In this document: positions 37,026 to 45,217 of the stretch, one piece after another | Layout: each line of letters starts with the position of its first letter | Numbering within the stretch: the stretch's first letter is position 1 | Origin: Sphingorhabdus lutea | Lineage (GTDB): Bacteria; Pseudomonadota; Alphaproteobacteria; Sphingomonadales; Sphingomonadaceae | DNA: 64,000 bases | NCBI RefSeq assembly: GCF_001889025.1 | Contig: NZ_CP018154.1 | Span: 62,001 to 126,000, forward strand | Direction: 5' to 3' | Translations under genes and position numbers: made by a program | The notes under the pieces: model-generated | What the model saw: the letters and a program-made list of their open reading frames with translations, nothing else | Database searches by the model: none | Told to the model about the DNA's origin: nothing

Positions 37026-37108
37026 GCAGCAAATTATTATTTGCGTTAATAAGAAAACGCAGCAAATTATTATTTGCGTTAATAAAAAAGCGCAGCAAAT
37101 TTATATTT
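37026..37108. repeat. Tandem 33-bp hairpin-containing repeats (2.5 copies)
   Basis: Two 33-bp units (37026-37058, 37059-37091) share the same first 27 bases, starting GCAGCAAATTATTATTTGCG, and a degenerate third follows. Each full unit contains the inverted repeat GCAAAT-TATT-ATTTGC. They lie between recJ and moaA, about 100-165 bp upstream of moaA. They may be an array of protein-binding sites or an attenuator-like structure; function unknown. Confidence 0.75.
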
Positions 37109-37118
37109 TATTTGGCGT

Positions 37119-38885
37119 CTATTTAATGGCGGCCGCATCCTCCACATGCATTTCAACCTTTAACTGTGCGCCCCAATCATCAATTTTAAGCCGTCCGGCA
37201 AAATAATATTGCGTGTCTTTTCCCCCATGCAGCAATATTTGCCCCATATCCGATTCCGCCTGACGAAATGCCATCGCCTTAAATGATTTACCATCGCGTC
37301 CGGCAACAATCATCCGCAAATGATCCTTGCCAACCACATCGGCCTTTATAATCCGGACAGGGCCGGTGACTATGCGCGGGCCGGGCCAACCCATGCCATA
37401 GGGGCCGGCCTCCTCCATCGCATCCACCAATGGCGGGACAAGGCCGCCCGGCGCAAGCACAGCATCAATGAACAACCCGGATTCAGCACGGGCATCGGAG
37501 ATTTTGCTGGCCAATTGCATGTCCAAATATTCGGCGAAAGCATCCACCATATCCGCCTTTATCGTCAATCCCGCCGCCATGGCATGTCCGCCACCGGCGA
37601 CCAACAATCCCGCATCCCGCGCGGACATTATCGCCGCACCCAAATCCACGCCCGATATGGAACGGCCCGATCCCTTGCCCACGCCATCTTCATCCACGGC
37701 AATGACGATGCTGGGCTTACCCGATTTTTCCTTTATCCGCCCCGCGACAATGCCAATAACACCAGGATGCCATCCCCGCCCGACAAGGGTCAGGACGCTG
37801 CGATTATGTTGTTTTTCCAGCTCCGCCTCGGCCTCTTCCTGCACCATTGCCTCAATCGCGCGGCGTTCCTGATTATACCCATCCAACATGATGGCGATTT
37901 CGCGGGCCTCATCAGGGTCTGTGGTGGTCAATAACCTAACCCCCAAATCGCTTTCGCCCACACGCCCGCCAGCATTGATACGCGGGCCAAGCGCAAAGCC
38001 AAGGTCGGAACATATGGGCGCACGGTTCAGCCCGCTTACCTCTATTAAGGCGTTCAGCCCAATATTTTGCCGCCGCGCCATAATCTTTAAACCCTGTGCT
38101 ACAAATGCACGGTTTAATCCCTGAAGCTTGGCAACATCGGCCACCGTGCCCAATGCCACAATATCCAATAAAGCCATTAAATTTGGCTCTTTTCGGCTCG
38201 TAAAAAATCCCTCACCCCGTAATTGGCGAATAATCGCCGCACCCAATAAAAATGCCATGCCCACGGCGGCCAAATGGCCAAATGAAGCCGCCTCATCATT
38301 TTCGTCCAGACGATTGGGATTGACCAATGCCGACGTAATGGGCAGCTGGGTCGAACATTTATGATGATCCACCACAATCACCTCTGCCCCCGCATCATGC
38401 GCGGCAGATAATGCCGCATGGGCCATTGCCCCGCAATCCACGGTGACGATTAAACTATTGCCCTGTTCATGCAATTCAACCAATGCCTCTGCCGATGGGC
38501 CATAGCCCTCCATCAAGCGATCGGGTATATAATATCCCGCATCCAATCCCAAATCACGCAATAATAATATCAGCACCGCCGCACTGGTCGCGCCATCGAC
38601 ATCATAATCGCCATAAATGGTTATTTTTTCCTGTGCCTTTACCGCCTTTGCCAATCGTGCAGCGGCCTTATCCATATCCTGAAAAATGGATGGGTTGGGC
38701 ATGAATTCGCGGATGGTGGGTTTTTTATGCCTCTCCAAATCCTCTGGTGGGACACCGCGTGATAATAATAATTGGGTGACCAAATCATCGGGTTGAAACC
38801 CCGCATCACGGTCGTTCATCCCATTTGCGCGCCACAGCCATTTTTGACCGGTAAGCGATTGATCGATTTTCAAAACAAAAGACAT
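37119..38885 (-). CDS. recJ: Single-stranded DNA 5'-exonuclease RecJ
   Basis: 588 residues. DHH-family metal motifs: ITIYGDYDVDGATSAA near residue 95 and VIVVDHHKCS, then the DHHA1 domain (GRSISGVDLGAAI, GGGHAMAAGL) and an OB-like C-terminal domain. Degrades single-stranded DNA 5'-3' in recombination and repair. The length is normal for alphaproteobacteria. Confidence 0.95.
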   Translation of the reverse strand: MSFVLKIDQSLTGQKWLWRANGMNDRDAGFQPDDLVTQLLLSRGVPPEDLERHKKPTIREFMPNPSIFQDMDKAAARLAKAVKAQEKITIYGDYDVDGATSAAVLILLLRDLGLDAGYYIPDRLMEGYGPSAEALVELHEQGNSLIVTVDCGAMAHAALSAAHDAGAEVIVVDHHKCSTQLPITSALVNPNRLDENDEAASFGHLAAVGMAFLLGAAIIRQLRGEGFFTSRKEPNLMALLDIVALGTVADVAKLQGLNRAFVAQGLKIMARRQNIGLNALIEVSGLNRAPICSDLGFALGPRINAGGRVGESDLGVRLLTTTDPDEAREIAIMLDGYNQERRAIEAMVQEEAEAELEKQHNRSVLTLVGRGWHPGVIGIVAGRIKEKSGKPSIVIAVDEDGVGKGSGRSISGVDLGAAIMSARDAGLLVAGGGHAMAAGLTIKADMVDAFAEYLDMQLASKISDARAESGLFIDAVLAPGGLVPPLVDAMEEAGPYGMGWPGPRIVTGPVRIIKADVVGKDHLRMIVAGRDGKSFKAMAFRQAESDMGQILLHGGKDTQYYFAGRLKIDDWGAQLKVEMHVEDAAAIK

Positions 38886-38996
38886 ATTTTCTTTTGCGCC
38901 AATGGCCCTTTACGCTCAAGTGATTTTTACTGCTTGCTTGATAAAGGATGCTCAAAATGTCATGACGGCGTCATAAATTTAAATAAAGAGTATGAA

Positions 38997-39347
38997 ATGA
39001 TGAATGTTAAAATTTACGGCATCCCCAATTGCGATACGATGAAAAAGGCGCGTGTCTGGTTGGAAAATGCAGGGATAAAAGCCGAATTTCATGATTATAA
39101 AAAATTGGGCATTGATACCGCAACATTAAATAAATGGTGCGATATTGTTGGTTTTGAACCATTGTTAAACAAACGCGGCACCACATTTCGCAAATTGGAT
39201 GATGCGGACAAGGCGGATATTGATAAGGTAAAGGCGGTGAGGTTAATGGCGGACAATCCATCCATGATTAAACGCCCCGTTGCCGAATATGATGGCGGAT
39301 TATTGGTTGGCTTTACCCCCGACGAATATGCCCAAAAATTTGCATGA
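38997..39347 (+). CDS. ArsC/Spx-family thioredoxin-fold protein (YffB-like)
   Basis: 116 residues. The active-site segment YGIPNCDTMKKARVWLE and later IKRPVAEY identify the ArsC/Spx/YffB family. Cys is present, but the second position is Met (CDTM), so a dithiol is not expected; YffB-type proteins probably act in glutathione-dependent thiol chemistry. ATG 38997 is chosen after AAAGAG; ATG 39000 is equally possible. The stop overlaps the glpQ start (ATGA). Confidence 0.88.
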   Translation: MMNVKIYGIPNCDTMKKARVWLENAGIKAEFHDYKKLGIDTATLNKWCDIVGFEPLLNKRGTTFRKLDDADKADIDKVKAVRLMADNPSMIKRPVAEYDGGLLVGFTPDEYAQKFA

Positions 39348-40423
39348 TGAAATTGCCCCTCCTTTTCCTTTCCGTAATATGTTTATTAACCGGTTGCGGC
39401 GCAAAGGCGCAAAAACAAGAGGCGGCATTAAAGGATAATAGAAATATGATTATTATCGCGCATCGCGGATTATCCGGAGAATGGCCCGAACATACGTTGG
39501 AGGGGTATCAGGCCGCCATAGATGAAGGCGCGGATTTTATTGAACCCGATTTGGTTTTGACCAAGGATGGGATATTGGTCGCCCGCCATGAAAATGAAAT
39601 TTCCGAAACCACCAATGTGGCCGCGCATCCGAAATTTGCCGATCGCAAAACCACCAAAACCATTGATGGTGTAAAATATACAGGATGGTTTACCGAGGAT
39701 TTTACCTTATCCGAATTAAAAACCCTTCGCGCCAAGGAACGCCTGCCCCAATTACGCAGCACGGCAAAGGATGGCCAATTTTTAATTCCCACTTTTGAAG
39801 AAATTTTGATATTATTGAAAAGCGTGAATAACGGGCGCAGCGTCCCCATTGGCGTCTATCCCGAAACAAAACATCCCAGCTATTTTGCCTCCATCGGCCT
39901 GCCGCATGAAGGGGAATTGTTAAAATTATTGGATGAATATGGCTATCGGGGCAGCAACGCGCCAGTTTTTATACAAAGTTTTGAAGTGGGCAATTTACGT
40001 GCTCTTCGCCAAAAAACCGACCTGCCCCTCATTCAATTATTGGACGGCGAAGGCAGCCCCGCCGATATGCCCGCCATGCGCTATGCCGATATGATAGCGC
40101 CCGATGGATTAAAAGATATTGCCACCTATGCCAATGGCATTGGCCCGAACAAAAATATGGTCATCCCGCGCAATATGATTGGCAATTTGGCCGCGCCCAC
40201 CGCCCTTGTCTCCAATGCACATCAGGCAGGGTTAAAGGTGCATCCATGGACATTTCGCCGCGAAAATTATTTCCTGCCTTTGTCCATGAAATCCGGCATC
40301 AATCCAAAATCAATTGGCGATTTGGCGGCGGAGATACAGGCGTTCAAAGATGCAGGCGTGGACGGCATTTTCACCGACAACACACCCGAAGCGGCCAAGC
40401 TTCTTGGTAAAGAAGCTTTATAA
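39344..40423 (+). CDS. glpQ: Lipoprotein glycerophosphodiester phosphodiesterase, GlpQ-like
   Basis: 359 residues. A signal with lipobox (CLLTGC) makes it a lipoprotein. Catalytic motifs: IIAHRGLSGEWPEHTLEGY, EPDLVLTKDG and ARHENEISETTNVA, as in periplasmic GlpQ. Hydrolyses glycerophosphodiesters to glycerol-3-phosphate. It is coupled to the ArsC/Spx-like gene by a 4-nt overlap. The last codons contain a perfect hairpin AAGCTTCTT/AAGAAGCTT (40397-40418) that may help end transcription. Confidence 0.92.
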   Translation: MMKLPLLFLSVICLLTGCGAKAQKQEAALKDNRNMIIIAHRGLSGEWPEHTLEGYQAAIDEGADFIEPDLVLTKDGILVARHENEISETTNVAAHPKFADRKTTKTIDGVKYTGWFTEDFTLSELKTLRAKERLPQLRSTAKDGQFLIPTFEEILILLKSVNNGRSVPIGVYPETKHPSYFASIGLPHEGELLKLLDEYGYRGSNAPVFIQSFEVGNLRALRQKTDLPLIQLLDGEGSPADMPAMRYADMIAPDGLKDIATYANGIGPNKNMVIPRNMIGNLAAPTALVSNAHQAGLKVHPWTFRRENYFLPLSMKSGINPKSIGDLAAEIQAFKDAGVDGIFTDNTPEAAKLLGKEAL

Positions 40424-40446
40424 CACCCTATTATATAAGGCCTTAT

Positions 40447-40721
40447 TGGTTAATCCAGCGGTCTGCCATGTTCGATAAAGTCAAAACGTTCTTCGCGGCC
40501 AAGCAGCACATGTTCACAATAAAGGTCCACTGCCTCTGCAGGATTGTTAAGCACGCGCATTTCGTCCAGCTTGCCATCAACAACATGGTAAATTGGGCTG
40601 TTATTTATATCTTGGCGCACAAATAATACATCAGCGGGGGGCTTTGACACACGAAAATATTCTTCCTGCGGTGTTAAATCGCGGTACAAATCGCTATAGC
40701 CCAAATTTGTGTCAAGCCAGC
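40447..40721. repeat. 275-bp direct repeat, copy 1 (immunity-gene 3' end)
   Basis: Nearly identical to 41703-41977, with only a few substitutions. It covers the last 84 codons and stop of the putative immunity gene and ends 3 nt past the stop codon. Confidence 0.92.
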
Positions 40722-40788
40722 GGCGGAATAGACAATCAAATTTAGGTGGTGGTGGGCGATTATCGTTATCCTGATCACGGTCCTGAGC
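40450..40788 (-). pseudogene. Chimeric scar: toxin linker fused to the 3' end of an immunity-like gene
   Basis: The minus-strand reading frame goes from a DQDNDNRPPPPKFDCL-like linker, matching the linker of the toxin remnant at 42598-43080, straight into WLDTNLGYSDL, matching the immunity-like protein at 41706-42629, and ends RPLD. The join is in frame, so it is best read as a deletion between a toxin and its neighbour. No start codon or ribosome-binding site is convincing. It follows the amber stop of the 121-residue gene in the same frame. Confidence 0.8.
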
Positions 40789-41154
40789 CTAGCTTTTTGT
40801 CCACCTTTGGAAGACAGCTTCACCCGTTTGCGGGTTAACCTTAAAAATACCTCCCCCAAAAGAACGTGCGATTATCTCATCATTCTCTATTCTAAATCCA
40901 GCAAAATAGTCCCATTCTACATTTTTATCACAATTGTTGTTTTTGAATAGTTCACGTAAATTATCATCTTTTATTGATATCATCCATACAAGATTATTGT
41001 TGAAGTCAAACCGGCATATTTCTCTTCCAAAAATTTCGTCGAACGGCTCTGCCTTATCGTTCAGTGAAATGAAGCATACAATTGTATCATTGAAGAAATT
41101 CTCTTTCCTCCATATCGGATAATCTGTTATTTGAATCACCTCAATTACCCCCAT
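40789..41154 (-). CDS. Putative immunity protein of an orphan toxin module
   Basis: 121 residues, acidic and aromatic-rich (NNNLVWMISIKDD; WDYFAGFRIEND; GGIFKVNPQTGEAVF). I do not recognise a named family. Its start overlaps by 14 nt the end of a short toxin-tail frame at 41141, the layout of polymorphic toxin/immunity pairs. Codon usage is AT-richer than in the flanking housekeeping genes. Immunity is inferred from context only. Confidence 0.6.
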   Translation of the reverse strand: MGVIEVIQITDYPIWRKENFFNDTIVCFISLNDKAEPFDEIFGREICRFDFNNNLVWMISIKDDNLRELFKNNNCDKNVEWDYFAGFRIENDEIIARSFGGGIFKVNPQTGEAVFQRWTKS

Positions 41155-41329
41155 GTTTATTATTTATAGTTGTATTTGCAGCTGGAACAGGATTGGGAAC
41201 TACAACAGGTCTTACTCGTGTTGAAAGAGGACGATAAGGTCCCCAGGCATTAGGTGACAAACGATCTATTGCTTGGATCTGCGTACCTCCCCCAATTGGT
41301 CGTCCGCCACTTGACCAATAAAGGCACAT
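41141..41329 (-). pseudogene. Toxin-tail remnant joined onto a kinase fragment
   Basis: The frame reads ...TQIQAIDRLSPNAWGP...NNKHGGN and ends in the start of the 121-residue putative immunity gene. It has no plausible start of its own; the part upstream of about 41285 lies in an alternate frame of the kinase fragment. It looks like the last ~45 codons of a toxin whose 5' part was replaced. Confidence 0.55.
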
Positions 41330-41562
41330 TGACGGCCCAGCATTGACATGCCGGCAAGGGTGTTGGCCGCGCTGCCGCCGCTAATTTCCCGTGCAGGTCC
41401 CATTGCATCATATAGGGATTTGGCGCGCGGCGCGTCGATTAACTGCATCCCGCCCTTGGTCAATTGTTCCAGCTCGATAAATTCGTCATTGGTTTCTGAA
41501 ATCACATCAACAATGGCATTGCCAATGGCCAAAATATCATAACGGGGGCTTTGATTATTCAT
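41266..41562 (-). pseudogene. N-terminal fragment of a PfkB/adenosine kinase-like gene
   Basis: The first ~90 residues match the start of an adenosine kinase-like PfkB sugar kinase: YDILAIGNAIVDVISETND, GGMQLIDAP and the conserved SGGSAANTLAGMSMLG, then GQVADDQLGEV. After that the frame runs into unrelated sequence and stops (RRSKQ). The ATP-binding and catalytic GxGD half is absent, so the enzyme is inactive. The break coincides with the toxin-tail sequence. Confidence 0.88.
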
Positions 41563-41702
41563 CGATTATTATTCCTGAAATATAAAATTATCGCTGCCCT
41601 AAAGTAATGCACGCGCGGCGGCAAGATATTTGCATCATAATGATGATTGATAGCTGCCATATTTTTTGGCAATCCTATTGTCATCATCCTGAGAGAATAT
41701 GC
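41563..41702. other. Upstream region of the broken kinase gene
   Basis: No gene seen. It probably retains the ancestral leader of the kinase; the immunity-like gene ends just beyond it. Confidence 0.4.
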
Positions 41703-41977
41703 TGGTTAATCCAGCGGTCTGCCATGTTCGATAAAGTCAAAACGTTCTTCGCGGCCAAGCAGCACATGTTCACAATAAAGGTCCACTGCCTCTGCTGGAT
41801 TGTTAAGCACGCGCATTTCGTCCAGCTTGCCATCAACAACATGGTAAATCGGGCTGTTATTTATATCTTGGCGCACAAATAATGCATCAGCGGGGGGCTT
41901 TGACACACGAAAATATTCTTCCTGCGGCGTTAAATCGCGGAACAAATCTCTATAGCCCAAATTTGTGTCAAGCCAGC
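41703..41977. repeat. 275-bp direct repeat, copy 2 (immunity-gene 3' end)
   Basis: Partner of 40447-40721. This is the copy within the full-length gene, so it is the likely source. Confidence 0.92.
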
Positions 41978-42629
41978 AGGAGAATTTATAATCCAACCTA
42001 TCGCCATGTTCATTGTATAGCGAATATTGCGGAAATCTTTCATAAAACCAATTTAACTGCTTGTCCTTTATATCTTCATAATCATCCATATAATAACGTG
42101 TAGAATTCCAATTTGATTTGTCCTTTGGCAAAGCATGGCTGTTAATGCTAGCCACAGGTCCGGGTAAAAGGCTCATCCCTGTAAAGCGGGTATAATATGC
42201 CTGTCCCAATCCATCGGGCAAGGACATTTCATAACCGGTGGTTTCACCATATGTTTCATAATCATCATCACTGGGATTATAGCCAAGGAAATCGCGGTAA
42301 ATACGTACCACCTTGCCATTTACCTCCACAACCAATGCGCCCTTTAATTTACCAAAATAATTCTCTTCACGAAATAATAATGGCCCACCCTCCATGATCA
42401 TCGCGCCGGTGCGGGGTTGATATTTACATGTTAATTCAAACAACCATTCTTTCCCCTTTTCAATCGGGGTAACGACATCATATACGGTATTGTTTCCAAT
42501 ACCCGCCGCTACTGCAATACGCGCCTTTTCGGGAATGTCATCGCCATTATGCCATATGCCGATAATTTTTTCTTTCTTTAAATCATCGTTCAAAAAATCA
42601 TGCATGTTGATGCTGGGATGCGATGGCAT
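41706..42629 (-). CDS. Putative immunity protein next to a toxin remnant
   Basis: 307 residues, soluble, acidic and aromatic-rich, without signal peptide or recognised domain. AAAAGGA lies just upstream of ATG 42629. It overlaps the 3' end of the toxin-like frame by 32 nt and its last 84 codons are duplicated at 40450. The gene-order and overlap with a proline-linker/DHIIP toxin tail suggest a cognate immunity protein; sequence alone does not prove it. Confidence 0.62.
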   Translation of the reverse strand: MPSHPSINMHDFLNDDLKKEKIIGIWHNGDDIPEKARIAVAAGIGNNTVYDVVTPIEKGKEWLFELTCKYQPRTGAMIMEGGPLLFREENYFGKLKGALVVEVNGKVVRIYRDFLGYNPSDDDYETYGETTGYEMSLPDGLGQAYYTRFTGMSLLPGPVASINSHALPKDKSNWNSTRYYMDDYEDIKDKQLNWFYERFPQYSLYNEHGDRLDYKFSCWLDTNLGYRDLFRDLTPQEEYFRVSKPPADALFVRQDINNSPIYHVVDGKLDEMRVLNNPAEAVDLYCEHVLLGREERFDFIEHGRPLD

Positions 42630-43080
42630 TTATTTTCCTTTTCGGGATGATATGATCATTTTCAATGCGGAATTTACTATCATAAATTTTTGCTGTGGCA
42701 ATTGGCTCTACCTTATTGGTTATTGGGTTGGTCCAATATGCCCATATTCCATTTACATCTTTGCAAGAGAGCGGGTTATTTAGACAATCAAATTTAGGCG
42801 TTGGCGGAGGGCGATTATTATTATTATCCTTGGCGTCTGCGTCTGGCTTATTCCCTCCACCGGGTCTGTTATCCGCACCGCCATTGCTGTTGCCATTTGT
42901 GCCCGATGGGCTATTGGGATTGCCGGGCGTGTTTGTGCGGGGCACATCAACATCGGGCGTTCTATTACCGAAGATGATGCTGCTTCCCTTAATGGCGGTG
43001 CCAGTGACGGCAGATATAATAGCAGGGGCGACATCAGCGGCATGACGCCCCAAACCACTGCTGGCATCGAGCAGTGAAGA
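42598..43080 (-). pseudogene. Toxin C-terminal remnant with Pro/Asn/Gly linker and DHIIP motif
   Basis: Frame open from the in-frame TAA at 43081-43083. It contains a hydrophobic segment (AAIISAVTGTAIKGS-like), a low-complexity Pro/Asn/Gly/Asp linker, PKFDCLNNPLSC, and ends IENDHIIPKRKI..., where DHIIP resembles the start of an HNH nuclease motif. There is no ATG; the best start is TTG 43053, and the delivery N-terminus is missing. Another frame upstream carries Gly/Phe-rich sequence, suggesting frameshifting. Best read as an orphan or degraded polymorphic toxin tail. Confidence 0.6.
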
Positions 43081-43171
43081 TTATGCACGCCCCCGCCCGA
43101 AGCCGCCGAAACCTTGCCCGAAAAATAAAATTATTTTGTCATAATCTCTGCCAGAAGAGGCAAAAATTGTC

Positions 43172-43384
43172 TTAACCAGCCCATATAAATACCTCCTCCA
43201 ATGGCTTGTTAAAATATTGGGCAATACGAAAGGCGACCTCTAAACTGGGTGAATATTTGCCCTGTTCTATCGCGGCAATGGTTTGACGCGTCACGCCCAC
43301 TGCTTCGCCCAAATCGCCCTGCGTGATTTCGCCGTTCAAAAAGCGCAATGTTTTAATATCATTGGCAAAGGGTAATTTCGCCAT
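43172..43384 (-). CDS. XRE-family helix-turn-helix regulator
   Basis: 70 residues, Cro/CI-like fold: ITQGDLGEAVGVTRQTIAAIEQGKYSPSLEVAF. ATG 43384 follows GGGGAT and is adjacent to the stop of the membrane-protein gene. Proteins of this short YozG-like type commonly pair with a small membrane protein, as here. Confidence 0.9.
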   Translation of the reverse strand: MAKLPFANDIKTLRFLNGEITQGDLGEAVGVTRQTIAAIEQGKYSPSLEVAFRIAQYFNKPLEEVFIWAG

Positions 43385-43385
43385 T

Positions 43386-43808
43386 TCAATATCCCCGCCG
43401 ATAAAAATATAATTGTGCGCCCACACGGACCATTTCGGCAACCACAACAGTGGCGATTAAAATGTTCAAATGCATGGCGGGGCTGACATGGTAAAAAATC
43501 GCGAATAAATTGCCCCATACCCCCAATACCAATGGGTAATATGCCATATGCGTGCCGCGCAAATGGATGGTTTTTTCGCGCTCATCCTCCCTTATACTGG
43601 TTTCCTTTGGTGATTTTATCGCGAAAAATATGGTCACCACCGACATGGATGCAATGATGATGATGGTGACCGGCACCAACATGCCGGCCGCCGCGCCGAC
43701 ACCCGCACGCGTCCCCACAATGTCCCATGGATAGGATAGGAAATACCAACCAAAGACAATGCCAATGGAAATAAAGGCGACCCAATGAATTTTTTCTCTA
43801 AATGACAT
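43386..43808 (-). CDS. Small multi-pass membrane protein (DUF2178-like)
   Basis: 140 residues from ATG 43808 with upstream GGAG; ATG 43823 is an alternative. Four hydrophobic segments (WVAFISIGIVFGWYFL; MLVPVTIIIIASMSVVTIFF; YYPLVLGVWGNLFAIFY; LNILIATVVVAEMV) and a DEREKTIHLRGT cytoplasmic loop, the DER motif of DUF2178-like proteins that partner with XRE regulators. Function unknown. Confidence 0.8.
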   Translation of the reverse strand: MSFREKIHWVAFISIGIVFGWYFLSYPWDIVGTRAGVGAAAGMLVPVTIIIIASMSVVTIFFAIKSPKETSIREDEREKTIHLRGTHMAYYPLVLGVWGNLFAIFYHVSPAMHLNILIATVVVAEMVRVGAQLYFYRRGY

Positions 43809-43835
43809 AATAACCGACTCCATATGTTCGTTGTT

Positions 43836-43864
43836 TATAACTTAATGTTATATATTTTTAACAT
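43836..43864. promoter_or_regulatory. Overlapping inverted repeats upstream of the membrane/XRE operon
   Basis: TATAAC-TTAAT-GTTATA (43836-43852) and ATGTTA...TAACAT (43845-43864) overlap 28-56 bp upstream of the leftward gene at 43808. They may be the operator for the XRE protein. Confidence 0.45.
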
Positions 43865-44003
43865 AGAGTCAATATAATTTTACATGCACCTGTTTGTTAT
43901 AGACAACCACATCTCTAACACATGGCAGGTAAAATCAATTGAGAGCAGACTTCCTCTCCCTTTTTATTCTTGCTTTAAAGCAATCTTTATGTGAGTTACT
44001 TCG

Positions 44004-44225
44004 ATGGAGTGTAATAATGCCATGCGGAATAGGGGTGATAATACTTTACGGAGTAAACTTAGTAGCTTTGCTGTTATGGTTATTGTAATAGCCTCATACA
44101 TTGGCTTTGCCAGAGTTTCCTTTACTTGGACTCTCGTTATATCCTGTTCAATATTAGCTTTTCTGGTGCTTTTCTTAATGCGCGCTGGGGCCGTCAAAAA
44201 GAGGGGCAGGAGAGGGAGGCGGTAA
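44004..44225 (+). CDS. Possible small two-helix membrane protein
   Basis: 73 residues, with two hydrophobic helices (FAVMVIVIASYIGFA; WTLVISCSILAFLVLFLM) and an Arg/Lys-rich end. No strong ribosome-binding site, and it overlaps the opposite-strand 299-residue gene by 51 nt. Coding is plausible but unproven. Confidence 0.3.
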   Translation: MECNNAMRNRGDNTLRSKLSSFAVMVIVIASYIGFARVSFTWTLVISCSILAFLVLFLMRAGAVKKRGRRGRR

Positions 44226-45074
44226 TGGATCCAGAACTTTAATAACTTCATGCGAGCCACGTTCCGCAATCCAAGCGCCGTCCTCATAAACTTCTTTATA
44301 TTTTACTTCTATTTTCATACGTATTCCCTCACTTAGCCCTATGGGCAAAGAATTTTTATGAATTGCCTCTAAGAATCTTTTGTCAGACATTTTTGCACTA
44401 AACTCAATGCCATCACGAGCAAAACCCCACCGCCTAGAATCTTGAATTAAAACGGGCTTGATCAAAACAACGCTCCAAGTCTTAAGAATCTTTCGGGTCT
44501 CTTGTTTTGTAGGTGGAATTTCATCAGTCACCCAAAGCCCACTGCGTTCTGCAAACTCAGATCGAGGCATCTTATATATTACAGCACCATCATGAGGGCG
44601 AATTACCTCAAATGATTCATAAGCAGGTTCATTTTGCAAGATCCCATAAAATTCCATTTGTTTTCTCTGCAATTCAACAGAATCACTCAGCAAACGATTA
44701 TTCTCTCTGAAAATTTCCATTTGATCATCAGCAATGCGTGGATCCGGTTCAATTACAGAACTGACACCTATGGTAACTGTACTAGCCACAATCGTTCCAG
44801 CCAAAGCTATAGCAGCTTTGCTTACAGTTGGGTACCTCTCTGAACCAGCTGAGATATATTCCCCATAGGTTTCGCATTTACGTAGAATAAATTTAAAAAT
44901 GTCACTTCCGTCTTCAACTCCCGCAAGGCCTACTGATGTTATACCTGCTGGTTCTACAACAGAACCAGCTATCTTCAACATGTCAACATACGCAGACAGA
45001 ACATTTATCACGTTTTCAGCATCCGGCACTCTGTCACAAACAGTTTCAAACTTAATAATTATATCGGCTTCCAT
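44175..45074 (-). CDS. Unrecognised 299-residue protein with a central membrane segment
   Basis: No known family seen. Residues ~1-85 are a helical soluble region, ~86-108 a hydrophobic helix (SKAAIALAGTIVASTVTIGV), followed by a coiled region (QMEIFRENNRLLSDSVELQRKQMEFY) and a mixed beta-rich C-terminus ending in Pro-rich PLPPPSPAPLF. Its base use is AT-richer than the flanking metabolic genes, pointing to transfer. It lies in the toxin/immunity accessory block; a defence or conflict role cannot be concluded from sequence. Confidence 0.7.
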   Translation of the reverse strand: MEADIIIKFETVCDRVPDAENVINVLSAYVDMLKIAGSVVEPAGITSVGLAGVEDGSDIFKFILRKCETYGEYISAGSERYPTVSKAAIALAGTIVASTVTIGVSSVIEPDPRIADDQMEIFRENNRLLSDSVELQRKQMEFYGILQNEPAYESFEVIRPHDGAVIYKMPRSEFAERSGLWVTDEIPPTKQETRKILKTWSVVLIKPVLIQDSRRWGFARDGIEFSAKMSDKRFLEAIHKNSLPIGLSEGIRMKIEVKYKEVYEDGAWIAERGSHEVIKVLDPLPPPSPAPLFDGPSAH

Positions 45075-45217
45075 AAATAATCCTATATTACTGCCACTTA
45101 AATATCACTATAAACTAAAAAGGAGTCAACTTTATATGCTTCTGTAAGCAATTTTGTGGTTTATCTAAAACACCATTTCTCTTTCAATTAGCTCTTTTAG
45201 CGGCTATCGCTTGGCCC

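Noticed and set aside
37026..37108. CRISPR array
   Set aside because: Only 2.5 head-to-tail copies, no spacers and no cas genes. These are short tandem repeats.
40397..40418. Hairpin in the last codons of glpQ as a definite terminator
   Set aside because: The stem is perfect but lies within the coding sequence and is followed by TATAAC rather than a T-run, so it is mentioned only as a possibility.
42780..43088. Alternate frames in the toxin remnant (for example a 102-codon frame)
   Set aside because: Low-complexity linker DNA is open in several frames; only the frame ending in the DHIIP motif is consistent with the chimeric scar at 40450-40788.
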